DNA from: an uncultured Planctomycetaceae bacterium
GTDB lineage: Bacteria > Planctomycetota > Planctomycetia > Pirellulales > UBA1268
Direction of reading: 5' to 3'
Assembly (NCBI GenBank): GCA_913052575.1
Contig: CAJXFK010000014.1
Location: 1 to 34,675, forward strand
Length of the DNA: 34,675 nucleotides
This document shows, piece after piece, positions 1-8,816 of this stretch. A program made the translations under genes and the position numbers. Position 1 is the stretch's first letter. Each line of letters opens with the position of its first letter. The notes below the pieces were generated by a model that was not told the DNA's origin, made no database searches, and saw only the letters and a program-made list of their open reading frames with translations.

Positions 1-121
1 ATTGCAACTGACACCTTGCAATGCTGTACCGAGGTCTTGGTTGACCCTGGTTCGCGCAATCTTTCCTGTTTAGTGCTTTCGTGCTTGATGACCCTGCTGA
101 ACAGCTTCAAAGCCCAGCCGC

Positions 122-916
122 TTACCGCCAACGGCGGAAAGGTTCATAGATTCGAATTGTCAGCAACAACTCACTGGCAGAATAATTTGTGCGATAGCTA
201 CCAGGCACGGTTGGGGGAAGACCACTGAGAGAATCTACACGATTATTGCCGAGGGTAAAAAATCGGTATCCAAGATCGACCGCCATGCGATTTGATACGT
301 CATAAATTAACCCACCACCGGCTTGCCAGGCAAAACTCGAGACGTTTTTAGTACCAGCAAAGAATGGTAGACCTCCGATTGAACCCTGCAAGACAGATCG
401 ATAGCCACCAGCACCAATACCAGCACCAGCGTACACATTAAAATCTCCAACGACCTTATAGTCTCGCCAAACATTTACCATCGTTGACCACCCATCACGA
501 GCAGCAGTCGTAGCAACAATACCCCCTGCTGGGGCCTCCGTAACACCAATTTGATCACGTCCACGGCCTTCAAATTCGAAACGCCACGCGCCATCGTCAC
601 GAAGATATCGCATTCCGAGCGTACCACCACCAGTAAAAAGGGATTGGTTTGGCACAACAGTAGGTTGGCCGGCCTCTTTGTTCAGCGTACCGAAGTCTGC
701 ACCAACAATACCGCCGAGATAGAATTGCCGACAATTATTACTCGTATCACAGCCTGAAAGAAATGAGTCACAGTCTTGACCGGCCATCACTTTGGCTGCC
801 GAGCTCAATGCCAGGAAACATATTGCAGATGTACAAAGAGCAAGACCAGATATCCTGATCCACTGAGGCATCTTTGTAAACACAACTCGAGCAAATGACA
901 TCGTTGCAGTAGGCAT
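122..916 (-). CDS. Secreted outer-membrane beta-barrel protein (porin/OmpA-like barrel)
   Basis: 264 aa. The N-terminus is a long signal peptide: a charged start, then a hydrophobic stretch at about residues 20-38 ending near VMAGQ. The mature part is rich in alternating hydrophobic/Gly strands, for example FYLGGIVGADFG and NVYAGAGIGAGGYRS, and ends with a strand-like SELLLTIRIYEPF. This is the pattern of small 8-stranded outer-membrane barrels. Three cysteines (about 49, 55 and 62) lie just after the signal peptide, which is unusual for such barrels and could form disulfides. The start is supported by AAAGGA eight bases upstream of the ATG. Substrate and role are unknown; a structural or porin-like role in the outer membrane is inferred. 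The next gene upstream on the same strand is over 500 bp away, so it is probably transcribed alone. Confidence 0.7.
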   Translation of the reverse strand: MPTATMSFARVVFTKMPQWIRISGLALCTSAICFLALSSAAKVMAGQDCDSFLSGCDTSNNCRQFYLGGIVGADFGTLNKEAGQPTVVPNQSLFTGGGTLGMRYLRDDGAWRFEFEGRGRDQIGVTEAPAGGIVATTAARDGWSTMVNVWRDYKVVGDFNVYAGAGIGAGGYRSVLQGSIGGLPFFAGTKNVSSFAWQAGGGLIYDVSNRMAVDLGYRFFTLGNNRVDSLSGLPPTVPGSYRTNYSASELLLTIRIYEPFRRWR

Positions 917-1462
917 TTTATGTATCCTTTAAAAGCGACTCTTCACAAAGTTTGTTTTTCATTCTGACTTAAATTTCACCGATACATTGGTTCGATTCTT
1001 CGCCATGCAAAAGAGAGAAACCTCTTGTGACCAGAATCAAATCCGTACAGGTTAAAACTGTTAATGAAGTATCGACCTGTTTTTTTGCAATTTTCATGAC
1101 AAACAAGACAGGCAGTGCTTCCGGAATTACCCGGAAAGTCACACATGGCTGAAGTCATGTGTGCAGGTGAAGACATTGGTACAAGATATCGTTACAAAAA
1201 AACTGGCAGGAATGCACATGCCAGCAGAACAGCATCACTACAGCCCATGCATGGCTGTGAAGAGGTATGGTCCGAGAGGCCATGAACCAATCGTTAAATA
1301 GGCTCTGCATGACGCAGTTTACCACTGTGGTCTGCGTACCACTGTGCTCTGCCAGCAGGCATGTACCGTCGCGTATTCATTCGCGAGGGTATGTCATCAC
1401 AAGAGTCGTTTCGATGTGGTTTCTACGTGTCGTATCAGGAAACATTGATCAATTTCCCGATA
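917..1462. other. 546-bp gene-poor gap with several hairpins
   Basis: No convincing protein-coding gene is present. The left edge contains the ribosome-binding site of the barrel gene (AAAGGA on the minus strand, about 925-930). An ACAGGT/ACCTGT inverted repeat (1047-1052 and 1075-1080, 22-nt loop) followed by seven T on the plus strand looks like a plus-strand terminator, but no plus-strand gene reads into it. From 1119 to 1283 there is a row of closely spaced hairpins, listed separately. A 9-bp word, TGCCAGCAG, occurs twice (1219-1227 and 1350-1358). Confidence 0.6.
1119..1283. ncRNA. Candidate structured RNA or hairpin cluster
   Basis: Five non-overlapping short-loop inverted repeats follow one another: TTCCGG/CCGGAA (1119-1136, loop 6), CACACATG/CATGTGTG (1140-1163, loop 8), CTGGCA/TGCCAG (1203-1224, loop 10), ACAGCC/GGCTGT (1240-1258, loop 7) and ATGGTC/GGCCAT (1267-1283, loop 5, one G-U pair). 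Smaller ones continue to 1386 (GTGGT/ACCAC at 1327-1342, TCGCG/CGCGA at 1369-1386). I compared the region by memory with RNase P RNA, tmRNA, 6S RNA and SRP RNA and found no convincing match. The strand is unknown. It could be an undescribed RNA, a non-autonomous repeat, or a chance cluster. Confidence 0.25.
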
Positions 1463-2140
1463 TTACTGTATCCGCATACTTTTCCATCCTGCAGTTTGAG
1501 CAGCAGCAATGTCGAGCCTTGGATCATCTCCGATAAGAAGCAGCTGACGTGGGTCTTTGCCGAGTCGTGACTCAACTGTTCTAAAAAATTCAACCGCTGG
1601 CTTCCTCCAGCCAATCTCGGATGATGCAAAGATGTTCTCAATACCAATAAGCGGCTCAACACATTGAGCAAGTGGTAGCAATCTTTCATCAAAATTACTG
1701 GCCACTGCCACTTTCAATCCTGCTTCGCGTGCAGCCTCAAGAAGCTGACATCCCTGTGCCACAGGACGCCACGATGATGGCTTTCCAAAGTGGAGCCAGA
1801 GGTCTTCAAAAATCTTTTCAGCAACTGTATACCCTTCAAAGACTTCACATACGATTTGCTTCCAACGTTCGTATTCTCGCCTACGACTCGTTCGAAAGGC
1901 TGGTTGTTGTTGGGAATCAAAGAATTCCTGTTTTTCCCACGCCACAGAAAACCGCTTCGAAATGTCCGCTTCTGGAAGTGTGACGCCAAGTGTTTCAGCA
2001 GAATTTTTATAAGCCTTGGCAACTGATGGTGATGGCTCAAGGAGTGTGCCCACAACATCAAAAACAACCGTATCAACTTCCGCAGTTAATTCTTTCGGAA
2101 AACTAGAAAGCATTTCGACTGACATGGTGAACTCCGACAT
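1463..2140 (-). CDS. HAD-superfamily hydrolase with atypical motif I
   Basis: 225 aa, a normal length for a HAD protein with a helical cap. Motif I is FDVVGTLL, with the nucleophile Asp at D28. Motif II Ser is S148 (VASNFD), motif III Lys is K180 (GWRKP), and motif IV is GDDPRLD (204-210). The cap lies between about residues 40 and 120. The second Asp of the usual DxD (the general acid/base of phosphatases) is replaced by Val30, so classical phosphatase chemistry may be altered. HAD dehalogenases also lack this Asp. The substrate is unknown. The gene follows rseP on the same strand after 104 bp, so co-transcription with dxr-rseP is possible but unproven. An alternative start is M6. No strong ribosome-binding site is visible. 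Confidence 0.85.
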   Translation of the reverse strand: MSEFTMSVEMLSSFPKELTAEVDTVVFDVVGTLLEPSPSVAKAYKNSAETLGVTLPEADISKRFSVAWEKQEFFDSQQQPAFRTSRRREYERWKQIVCEVFEGYTVAEKIFEDLWLHFGKPSSWRPVAQGCQLLEAAREAGLKVAVASNFDERLLPLAQCVEPLIGIENIFASSEIGWRKPAVEFFRTVESRLGKDPRQLLLIGDDPRLDIAAAQTAGWKSMRIQ

Positions 2141-2143
2141 CTT

Positions 2144-2157
2144 CGTTATTCATAACG
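2144..2157. promoter_or_regulatory. Palindrome just upstream of the HAD gene
   Basis: CGTTAT-TC-ATAACG is an inverted repeat with 6-bp arms and a 2-bp centre, located 3 bp upstream of the HAD start codon. It has the geometry of a dimeric repressor site, or of a small hairpin masking the start. No regulator gene is adjacent, so the function is a guess. Confidence 0.25.
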
Positions 2158-2245
2158 ATAGCCGTCAATCATTCACCCGGGTATAAAAAAACCCTATTTT
2201 GTCATCCAAACCAAAGAAAACCATTGATATCGGTACCGTAAGCAT

Positions 2246-4309
2246 CTATCGCCTGGCAATCAGACCGAGATCAAGCCCAAACACAAAGAGCATTAACGAC
2301 AGCAACAGAATTAAGCCAACGTAGGACAAGGCTGCGACTACGTTTTCACTCGGTGGCTTTCCACGGACAAACTCATACATCAGAAAGACCATATGCCCAC
2401 CATCGAGGACTGGGATCGGCAAGAAATTGATCACAGCTAAATTTGCACTGAGCATTGTGAGAAATAACAACAACCTACCAAGGCCTTCTTCAGCTGACTT
2501 TCCTGCCTGCTTGGCAATCTCAATCGGTCCTCCGAGAAGTCGTGGGCTAATCTGATTACTCGTGATCTTCTGCAGGAAACGATAGACCATCGACAGATCT
2601 TCTCCTGTTTTCGAAAAACCTTTACTTATTGCTGCACCGACAGAACTGGCTTTCACCAGACGGTATACCGGACGAAAGACGAGGCCTCGATCAAGAACAA
2701 AGTCTGTCGTAGATTCGATAGGCTTCAGCTCAACGTCTCGAGCAAGTCCGTCTGATGATTGCACCGTTAACTGTAAGCGTGTTCCTTTCGGTGCCTGCTG
2801 AAGCATCGCCATCACAAAAGGCCAGCTCTGTGACTCTTCGGATAATTCAACGCCTGGATCCTCCTCATCGATAGGTTCATCGTTTTTTGCAAATCGTGCT
2901 CGTGTTACCAATTCACCTGCCTTGATACCTCCAAGAGCTGCCGGTGAACCTGGCACCACCTCCACAATCTCAGAACCGACGTTAAAGGCAATGCCAAGGG
3001 TTGAGACAGCAACTGGACTCTGGGGCCATCGAGCCTGCTCGATCCATGTGACCTTTCGTGGTGTAACTTCAATTTTTTCAGGGACAAGTTCCCCAGAAGC
3101 ATTGTGATCAGCATCACTACGAAGAACACCCAGCAAGACAGTCTCACCAGCTCGCTTTTTCAGTACGTCATCAATGGTCAGGGGATTCTCAAGTTTTTCA
3201 CCATCAATAGAAACAATGCGGTCCCCCGCCTGCAGATCAGCTGCAGCGGCTGGAGAATCTGCTTGGACACTTGCAATTGGTCCAGCTGACATCACTAAGC
3301 CAGTCTCATGCCGTGGCTGAGCAGGAACGACAATAGAAACATCATTTCCCTGACGAGTGACCGAAACCGAAACGTCTGTATCTACTTTGCCAGAAAGGGA
3401 TGCGATCAGGTCGGCATAGCTCGATATCGGCACGTCATCTACCGCACGAATTGTATCTCCAGCCTCGAAAGCAGGCTTTGCTCGCGCAGCAGCACCAGGA
3501 AGACCCGGCTCAAGATTATCGGGGAAAGTGACCGAAAAAGGGCTTGTCACACCGACTGTGGGAATACCCAGGTCGGTATCAGGGTGTAGTGTGACTGTGC
3601 GTTCACTGTCATCAGAAGGTCGTCGCACGGTGAAATCAATTCCTTTCACCGGATCGCCCAGCGTCACACCTTTTTGTAAATCTGTAAACACGGGTTCAGT
3701 TTTTGATCCAATGGCAATAATGTCATCGCCGGTACGCAATCCAGCTCGCCAGGCTGCACCACCAGGTCGAACGCTCGAGACTTCGCAGGTAAGTTCTTGT
3801 ACTCCAAGACCAAATGCCCACGCTGCAAGTAATACCGCGAAGATCACATTCATGATCACTCCGGCAGAAATAATTGCCATTCGCTCGGGGACTGTCTGAG
3901 CTGGATAACTTCGTGGATCCCATGCCGGATGTGGGTCATCGGTTGGCTCTGGTGGCAGGTCACCTGACTCAATAATTTCTTTCGCTCGCTGTGCCTCTCG
4001 TGCTGCTGCCGCAGGATTATCATCCTGACCGAGCATTTTGACATAGCCTCCAAGCGGCAGAATACCGATGCCATACTCAGTTTCACCCCATGTAAATTTA
4101 CCGAGACTCCAACCGTTGATGTCAAAGCCGATATAAAACTTTTCACATTTGACACCACAGGCTTTCGCAACCAGGAAATGTCCAAGTTCATGAACAAAAA
4201 TGACAAATCCAAGGCCGATAGCGACCTGCAATATGACAAGCCAGCTTGCTGGTTGAAGAATCCACATTCCCATGAGAGTCATTGGAAAAAGTACACCATT
4301 CTGTGACAT
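2246..4309 (-). CDS. rseP: RIP metalloprotease RseP (site-2 protease, M50)
   Basis: Intramembrane zinc metalloprotease that cuts membrane-bound substrates such as anti-sigma factors. The HELGH zinc motif is in the first membrane helix (about residue 40), and the second active-site motif is PVLDGGH near the C-terminus, followed by two membrane helices. Between them are four PDZ-like repeats (each with a PGG/GSP-type turn and a following AGD/AGE), starting at about residues 170, 265, 340 and 445. E. coli RseP has two PDZ domains and about 450 aa; this protein has 687. The longest reading frame begins with GTG at 4321, but the ATG at 4309 forms a TGATG overlap with the dxr stop and is preferred, suggesting translational coupling. 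The dxr-rseP order is common in bacteria. Confidence 0.93.
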   Translation of the reverse strand: MSQNGVLFPMTLMGMWILQPASWLVILQVAIGLGFVIFVHELGHFLVAKACGVKCEKFYIGFDINGWSLGKFTWGETEYGIGILPLGGYVKMLGQDDNPAAAAREAQRAKEIIESGDLPPEPTDDPHPAWDPRSYPAQTVPERMAIISAGVIMNVIFAVLLAAWAFGLGVQELTCEVSSVRPGGAAWRAGLRTGDDIIAIGSKTEPVFTDLQKGVTLGDPVKGIDFTVRRPSDDSERTVTLHPDTDLGIPTVGVTSPFSVTFPDNLEPGLPGAAARAKPAFEAGDTIRAVDDVPISSYADLIASLSGKVDTDVSVSVTRQGNDVSIVVPAQPRHETGLVMSAGPIASVQADSPAAAADLQAGDRIVSIDGEKLENPLTIDDVLKKRAGETVLLGVLRSDADHNASGELVPEKIEVTPRKVTWIEQARWPQSPVAVSTLGIAFNVGSEIVEVVPGSPAALGGIKAGELVTRARFAKNDEPIDEEDPGVELSEESQSWPFVMAMLQQAPKGTRLQLTVQSSDGLARDVELKPIESTTDFVLDRGLVFRPVYRLVKASSVGAAISKGFSKTGEDLSMVYRFLQKITSNQISPRLLGGPIEIAKQAGKSAEEGLGRLLLFLTMLSANLAVINFLPIPVLDGGHMVFLMYEFVRGKPPSENVVAALSYVGLILLLSLMLFVFGLDLGLIARR

Positions 4310-5565
4310 CAACACATCCACGTTTGGACTTCCTTTCTGGCCCAGACATCAAGTCTGAGTATGTCTTCGAGTGTCGGATCACCAATAAATGGATGCTCCT
4401 CCACTGCTCGCTCACACAATTCAGCAATCTGTTGAAACTTCACTACACCACGAAGGAACGCTTGTACCGCTTCCTCGTTTGCAGCATTTAATACCACACC
4501 GGCAGTGCCACCTCGAGCAGCAACATCATAACCGAGACGAACGGCGGGAAATCGTTCAAGGTCAGGAGGACTGAATTCCAGCCGCTGCGCAACACTGAAA
4601 TCCAACCGCTGAGCCGGGCCATCGTACCTTTCCGGATAGGCTAATGCATACTGGATTGGTAATTTCATATCTGGTGGTCCAAGTTGGGCAATTACCGAAC
4701 CGTCTACAAATTCGACAAATGAATGAATAATCGACTGTGGATGCACAACCACACCAAGCTGATCAGCTTGTAAATCAAAGAGCCAACGAGCTTCGATAAT
4801 TTCAAGTGCCTTATTCATCATGGTCGCTGAGTCGATTGTAATCTTCGGACCCATGGACCAGGTCGGGTGCTTGAGTGCTTCTTTCGGTTGCACGTCAGCT
4901 AATTGTTCTTTGGAATGATTTCGAAAGGGCCCACCGCTCGCAGTAAGTACAACTCGTTGCACTTCGTGGCGACGACCACTTCGCAGTGCCTGATGGATCG
5001 CAGAATGCTCACTATCAACAGGAACAATAACACCGCCGGAACGTGCGGCGAGTTGTGTCACTAAAGGACCAGCTGTCACTAATGTTTCTTTATTTGCAAG
5101 TGCCACAGTTTTACCTGCAGCAAGCGCTGACCAGGTACTGCGTAAACCGGCAGCACCAACAATTGCTGAAACCACACGATCAACCTCTGGCCCCGCAAGA
5201 AGTTCTTCGAGTCGTTCTGGTCCAATGACAAGTTCCGTACCTTCCGGAAATGCCCCAGAGCCAATCGCCGCTGCGGCTGTCGGATCAGTCACAACAACCC
5301 ACCGAGGTCGATAGATGTGTGCTTGTTCAACTAACACATCAACGCTGCGATGCCCGCATAACAAATGAACTTCAAACCGCCCATCTGATGCAGCAATGAC
5401 TTCCAGAGTATTTTTCCCAATACTGCCGGTTGAACCCAGAACGGCAACACGTAATGGAACGCTATTTTGGGACATTTGAAAATCAGCTGATTGATCTCCC
5501 ATGGCCTGTACGCCCGAGGCAGCCGTTGAAGTAGCCGAAGCCACGGTGCGGTCGGGTGATATCAT
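4309..5565 (-). CDS. dxr: 1-deoxy-D-xylulose 5-phosphate reductoisomerase
   Basis: Converts DXP to 2-C-methyl-D-erythritol 4-phosphate with NADPH, the first committed step of the MEP isoprenoid pathway (cytosol). Visible signatures are the NADPH-binding GSTGSIGKNTLEV, ALANKETLV, the metal and substrate motif PVDSEHSAIHQ, ASGGPF, HPTWSMGPKITIDSATMMNK and HPQSIIHSFVEF. All expected active-site segments are present, so the enzyme should be functional. The reading frame carries about 30 extra N-terminal residues of low complexity before the usual start; ATGs at 5502 or 5475 (MSQNSVPL) are plausible alternatives and none has a clear ribosome-binding site. Its stop overlaps the rseP start. It is divergent from ftsH across 174 bp. 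Confidence 0.95.
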   Translation of the reverse strand: MISPDRTVASATSTAASGVQAMGDQSADFQMSQNSVPLRVAVLGSTGSIGKNTLEVIAASDGRFEVHLLCGHRSVDVLVEQAHIYRPRWVVVTDPTAAAAIGSGAFPEGTELVIGPERLEELLAGPEVDRVVSAIVGAAGLRSTWSALAAGKTVALANKETLVTAGPLVTQLAARSGGVIVPVDSEHSAIHQALRSGRRHEVQRVVLTASGGPFRNHSKEQLADVQPKEALKHPTWSMGPKITIDSATMMNKALEIIEARWLFDLQADQLGVVVHPQSIIHSFVEFVDGSVIAQLGPPDMKLPIQYALAYPERYDGPAQRLDFSVAQRLEFSPPDLERFPAVRLGYDVAARGGTAGVVLNAANEEAVQAFLRGVVKFQQIAELCERAVEEHPFIGDPTLEDILRLDVWARKEVQTWMC

Positions 5566-5656
5566 GGACAGGTCAATCTGGGGAGATATGAAAACACGTT
5601 AAAACATGGAGATTCCTAGTTTACGCACTCCTGTCCCCGGATGCCATGCAACTCAT

Positions 5657-5685
5657 TTGTCGCGGGCTTCTTTCGAGCCTACGAT
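5657..5685 (+). promoter_or_regulatory. Possible sigma-70 promoter for ftsH
   Basis: TTGTCG (5657-5662) and TACGAT (5680-5685) are separated by exactly 17 bp and lie 54 bp upstream of the ftsH ATG. Each hexamer matches four of six consensus positions. The match is modest, and planctomycete promoters are poorly defined. Confidence 0.3.
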
Positions 5686-5739
5686 AGAGGGTAATGCTTT
5701 GTTGCCTTAAAAAATGAAACGATTGCGACATTTCGTCAT

Positions 5740-7881
5740 ATGAATCAAAAAAATATTGAGAAGGACCCTGGGCGGCGGTCAAGTGACCGAAAACAGGCTT
5801 TCGGTGGTTCGAATCTCGTCTGGTCCCTTATTGCCGTGGCAGTGGCTGGCCTTTTTGCAGCCAGTCTTTTTAGTACCGGGCAGAAAGTGCAACTTAGCTA
5901 TACCGACCTTGAGCGGCTCATCCGAGCCGCAGGTGAGGAAGAAGATCAAGCTGGATCACCACGATTTGTTGAAGTTGTCACAGGTGAAACGGCTAAGGGA
6001 TCTCCACTCGTTTCACGATTCTGCTCGATTGATGACGTCGTAATCGGAGCATTTGAGGTCACTGGAACGTTGCGAAAAGTTCCATTACCGGGAGGCAATG
6101 GCCGAGGTGGTCTACGACCTATTGACGAAGGTCGATTAAAATCGGGTGGCAATGTTCAAGGTGAACAGTTGCGATTTCAAACTGCCAAGCTGCCAAGTGA
6201 GAATTCTGAAGGGCAACTGTCAAAATTATTGGATCTCAATAAAGTTGATTACAGGTATGAAGATCCACCAAGCCCATGGCGGAACTGGATGCCAATGCTC
6301 GTGTTGACCGGCTTGCTTGCATTAGGATTTTTCCTGATGGTGCGACGACTTGGAGGCGCTGGCAGTCCAATGGCATTCGGCCGTAGTCGTGGCAAAATGT
6401 ATGCACAAGAAGACCTCGGCATAAGCTTTGATGATGTTGCAGGAATCGATGAAGCTGTCGATGAACTACGTGAAGTTGTTGAATTTCTTCGAAGCCCTGA
6501 AAAATATCAGGTGCTTGGTGGTCATATCCCAAAGGGTGTTTTACTCGTTGGTCCTCCTGGAACTGGCAAGACTCTGCTTGCAAAGGCAATCGCTGGTGAA
6601 GCCGGTGTTCCTTTCTTTGGACTTTCTGGAAGTGACTTCGTTGAAATGTTTGTTGGTGTTGGAGCCGCTCGTGTTCGTGACATGTTTCAACAGGCTGCTC
6701 AGAAAAGTCCGAGTATTATTTTTATCGATGAACTCGACGCACTCGGGAAGACACGGGGTTCAAGTGTAGTCGGTGGCCATGATGAGCGAGAACAAACACT
6801 CAACGCATTACTGGTTGAAATGGATGGATTCGGAAGCAATTCTGGTGTCATTGTGATGGCGGCTACGAATCGCCCAGAGACACTTGACCCTGCATTGCTT
6901 AGGCCGGGGCGTTTTGACCGGCATGTCCTTGTTGACCGGCCTGATGTTCGTGGCCGTGAGGCCATTCTGAGGGTTCATGTTCTTAATGTGAAACTTGATC
7001 CAAAAGTTAATATCGAACAGGTAGCTCGAATCACATCGGGTTTATGTGGGGCAGACCTTGCCAACCTTGTCAATGAAGCTGCATTACTCGCAGCTCGCAA
7101 CAATAAAAAGTCTGTTGGCATGGAAGAGTTTAATGAGGCTGTTGAACGCGGTGCCGCTGGTCTTGAGAAAAAGAAACGCGTGATTCATGAAGATGAAAAG
7201 AAACGTGTAGCGTATCACGAAGCAGCACACGCCTTGGTGGCATATTCACTTCCGAATACTGATCCGGTCCATAAAGTTTCGATCATCCCTCGTGGCTTTG
7301 CAGCCTTGGGGTACACCATGCAGCGTCCAGAAGACGATCGCTATCTCCTTACACAGAGTGAACTCGAGAGCCGAATTCAGGTTCTCCTCGCTGGGACAAT
7401 CGCTGAGGAGATGGTCTATCAGGATATTTCAACAGGCGCTCAGAATGACTTGGAGCGAGCAAGTGAAATTGCTCGCTCAATGGTGATGGACTACGGCATG
7501 AGCCAACTGGGCCGAGTGAATTACCGAGAAAGCCAGCGTTCGCCTTTCCTTACGGGTGGAGGCGCTGACTTTGGACCAACTCGTAGTCATAGTGAAGAGA
7601 CCGCTCGTGAAATCGATGAAGAAGTTCGCCGCATCATTGATACGTCTATCATTCAGGTTCGTCAAATTTTACAGACCCGTCACGCATCACTTGAGTCAAT
7701 CACAAGTCGACTGATTGAAGCAGAGGTCATCGATGGCAGTGACCTCCAAGAAATTATTGAGACAACGAGTGGAAAGCCACAACTTGTACCAGGCACGACG
7801 GCTGAACATCGTGCTGTCACAGCACAGACACCAAATGAAGCAGAAGGTGACCAACCAACTGATGCTGCTGCTGGTCAGTAA
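5740..7881 (+). CDS. ftsH: ATP-dependent zinc metalloprotease FtsH
   Basis: Membrane-anchored AAA+ protease that extracts and degrades membrane and short-lived cytosolic proteins, as a hexamer. Domains in order: TM1 at about 27-45, a periplasmic domain, TM2 at about 184-201, and an AAA domain with Walker A GPPGTGKT (271-278), pore motif FVGVG (304-308), Walker B IIFIDE (326-331) and second region of homology [19 protein letters not shown]. The M41 protease domain has HEAAH (493-497) and the third zinc ligand D570 in [10 protein letters not shown]. All catalytic residues are present. At 713 aa it is slightly longer than E. coli FtsH (about 645), from a longer periplasmic part and an acidic tail. 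No clear ribosome-binding site precedes the ATG. Neighbour rseP is another membrane protease. Confidence 0.97.
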   Translation: MNQKNIEKDPGRRSSDRKQAFGGSNLVWSLIAVAVAGLFAASLFSTGQKVQLSYTDLERLIRAAGEEEDQAGSPRFVEVVTGETAKGSPLVSRFCSIDDVVIGAFEVTGTLRKVPLPGGNGRGGLRPIDEGRLKSGGNVQGEQLRFQTAKLPSENSEGQLSKLLDLNKVDYRYEDPPSPWRNWMPMLVLTGLLALGFFLMVRRLGGAGSPMAFGRSRGKMYAQEDLGISFDDVAGIDEAVDELREVVEFLRSPEKYQVLGGHIPKGVLLVGPPGTGKTLLAKAIAGEAGVPFFGLSGSDFVEMFVGVGAARVRDMFQQAAQKSPSIIFIDELDALGKTRGSSVVGGHDEREQTLNALLVEMDGFGSNSGVIVMAATNRPETLDPALLRPGRFDRHVLVDRPDVRGREAILRVHVLNVKLDPKVNIEQVARITSGLCGADLANLVNEAALLAARNNKKSVGMEEFNEAVERGAAGLEKKKRVIHEDEKKRVAYHEAAHALVAYSLPNTDPVHKVSIIPRGFAALGYTMQRPEDDRYLLTQSELESRIQVLLAGTIAEEMVYQDISTGAQNDLERASEIARSMVMDYGMSQLGRVNYRESQRSPFLTGGGADFGPTRSHSEETAREIDEEVRRIIDTSIIQVRQILQTRHASLESITSRLIEAEVIDGSDLQEIIETTSGKPQLVPGTTAEHRAVTAQTPNEAEGDQPTDAAAGQ

Positions 7882-7892
7882 AAACCCCAGTG

Positions 7893-7965
7893 GATCAGGA
7901 AGAGGTGGTGCTGTTCGGGAAGCCCCGTTCAGGAAGCCCCATTCAGGAAGGGTGTTCAGGAAATC
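7893..7965. repeat. Degenerate 14-bp tandem repeat downstream of ftsH
   Basis: About four to five imperfect units with the core GTTCAGGAAGCCCC: units begin at 7913, 7927, 7941 and 7954, with a diverged unit before 7913 (GATCAGGAAG). It begins 12 bp after the ftsH stop. It may be a small minisatellite, or a 3'-UTR element; no hairpin is obvious. Confidence 0.6.
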
Positions 7966-8112
7966 GAGAGACCGAATTATTGTCACAGACGGTTTAGGTT
8001 GCCCGATGGGCATGACTTCTCTAGCTATGTTCCTCAGTCAGTCGATATTCAATGAGAAGCGGAAGCACGGAGACTCTCGCACTGGTGGCAGATTTGACTC
8101 TCAGGCAGCATT

Positions 8113-8325
8113 ATGTGGAAAAGTATTTTTCTGGCGGTTGGAATTTTCGCTACGTTGATCGGTGTTGAACTACTCTTTATTGATTCGGCTGTGGTTGTGC
8201 CACTCGCCGGCGGTACCGGGAATTCAATATCTGCACCTGAATGGGCTCCGTGGCTACTCATCTCAGGAGGAGCCATTACGATCTTAAATTTATGCACACT
8301 TCCAAATGGTTTGATCAAAGAATAA
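8113..8325 (+). CDS. Small two-helix membrane protein
   Basis: 70 aa. It has a hydrophobic helix at residues 3-22 (IFLAVGIFATLIGVELLFI), a short loop with polar residues, a PEWAPW motif, and a second hydrophobic segment at about 47-62, ending with a charged C-terminus. It resembles a small membrane protein I recall as recurrent in planctomycetes, but no function is known. The start ATG has a weak AGG seven bases upstream. Likely location: inner membrane. It lies 230 bp after ftsH and before the DCC-family gene, all on the plus strand. Confidence 0.6.
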   Translation: MWKSIFLAVGIFATLIGVELLFIDSAVVVPLAGGTGNSISAPEWAPWLLISGGAITILNLCTLPNGLIKE

Positions 8326-8395
8326 AACACGACCTGGTTCCAAAAAGCGTACCCAGCTATTTTCACAAAATGTGCTCGAAAATTCACGATTTACA

Positions 8396-8800
8396 ATGAT
8401 CATCACGAGCAAGCATCCGGCACACGACACTGTTCTTTTTGACGGAGAGTGTCGTTTCTGTCAGCGTCAGATTGCTATCCTGCGTGCACTCGATGTGCAG
8501 CGACGATTTATCTACACATCGCTGCATGAATCGAGTGTGTCGATCGATTTCCCGGAGCTTTCTTCCGAGCAGCTACAAGAACAGATGTTTGTGATTGATA
8601 CACAAGGAAACGCCCGCGGTGGTGCCGTTGCTGTTCGTTATCTTTCTCGCAAACTTCCACTACTCTGGCCACTTGCTCTTCTTTTGCATATTCCAGGAAC
8701 ACTACCACTTTGGAATTGGCTCTATGCATTCGTCGCAAAGCGACGACTTTGGATCGCTGGAAAATGTGACGATGGAAGCTGCCAGCTACCGCGGAAATAA
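8396..8800 (+). CDS. DCC family (DUF393) thiol-disulfide oxidoreductase-like protein
   Basis: Small protein with the family signature VLFDGECRFCQ near the N-terminus (DGxCxxC), followed by a helix and the family's later segments (LSSEQLQEQMFVID, GGAVAVRYLSRKLPLLWPLALL, PLWNWLYAFVAKRR). Members are proposed to have a thioredoxin-like fold, but their substrates are unknown. A cysteine pair near the C-terminus (KCDDGSC) is visible. The reading frame can begin with GTG at 8372 (142 aa); the ATG at 8396 (134 aa) places the motif at a more usual distance from the start. Neither has a clear ribosome-binding site. It converges with the methyltransferase gene with 16 bp between the stops. Confidence 0.85.
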   Translation: MIITSKHPAHDTVLFDGECRFCQRQIAILRALDVQRRFIYTSLHESSVSIDFPELSSEQLQEQMFVIDTQGNARGGAVAVRYLSRKLPLLWPLALLLHIPGTLPLWNWLYAFVAKRRLWIAGKCDDGSCQLPRK

Positions 8801-8816
8801 GCTTTGCACTGCCTTC

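Noticed and set aside
16-228. 70-aa plus-strand frame at the left edge
   Set aside because: Largely antisense to the barrel gene and its 3' flank; no recognisable features or clear ribosome-binding site.
1047-1087. Plus-strand terminator-like stem and T-run (ACAGGT, loop 22, ACCTGT, seven T)
   Set aside because: No plus-strand gene ends upstream, and the loop is long.
976-1176. 66-aa minus-strand frame with a CxxCH (haem c-like) motif
   Set aside because: No ribosome-binding site, no signal peptide, and it overlaps the hairpin cluster. One CxxCH can occur by chance.
7715-8158. 147-aa plus-strand frame across the end of ftsH and the tandem repeat
   Set aside because: It begins inside ftsH in another frame and its unusual composition comes from the repeat.
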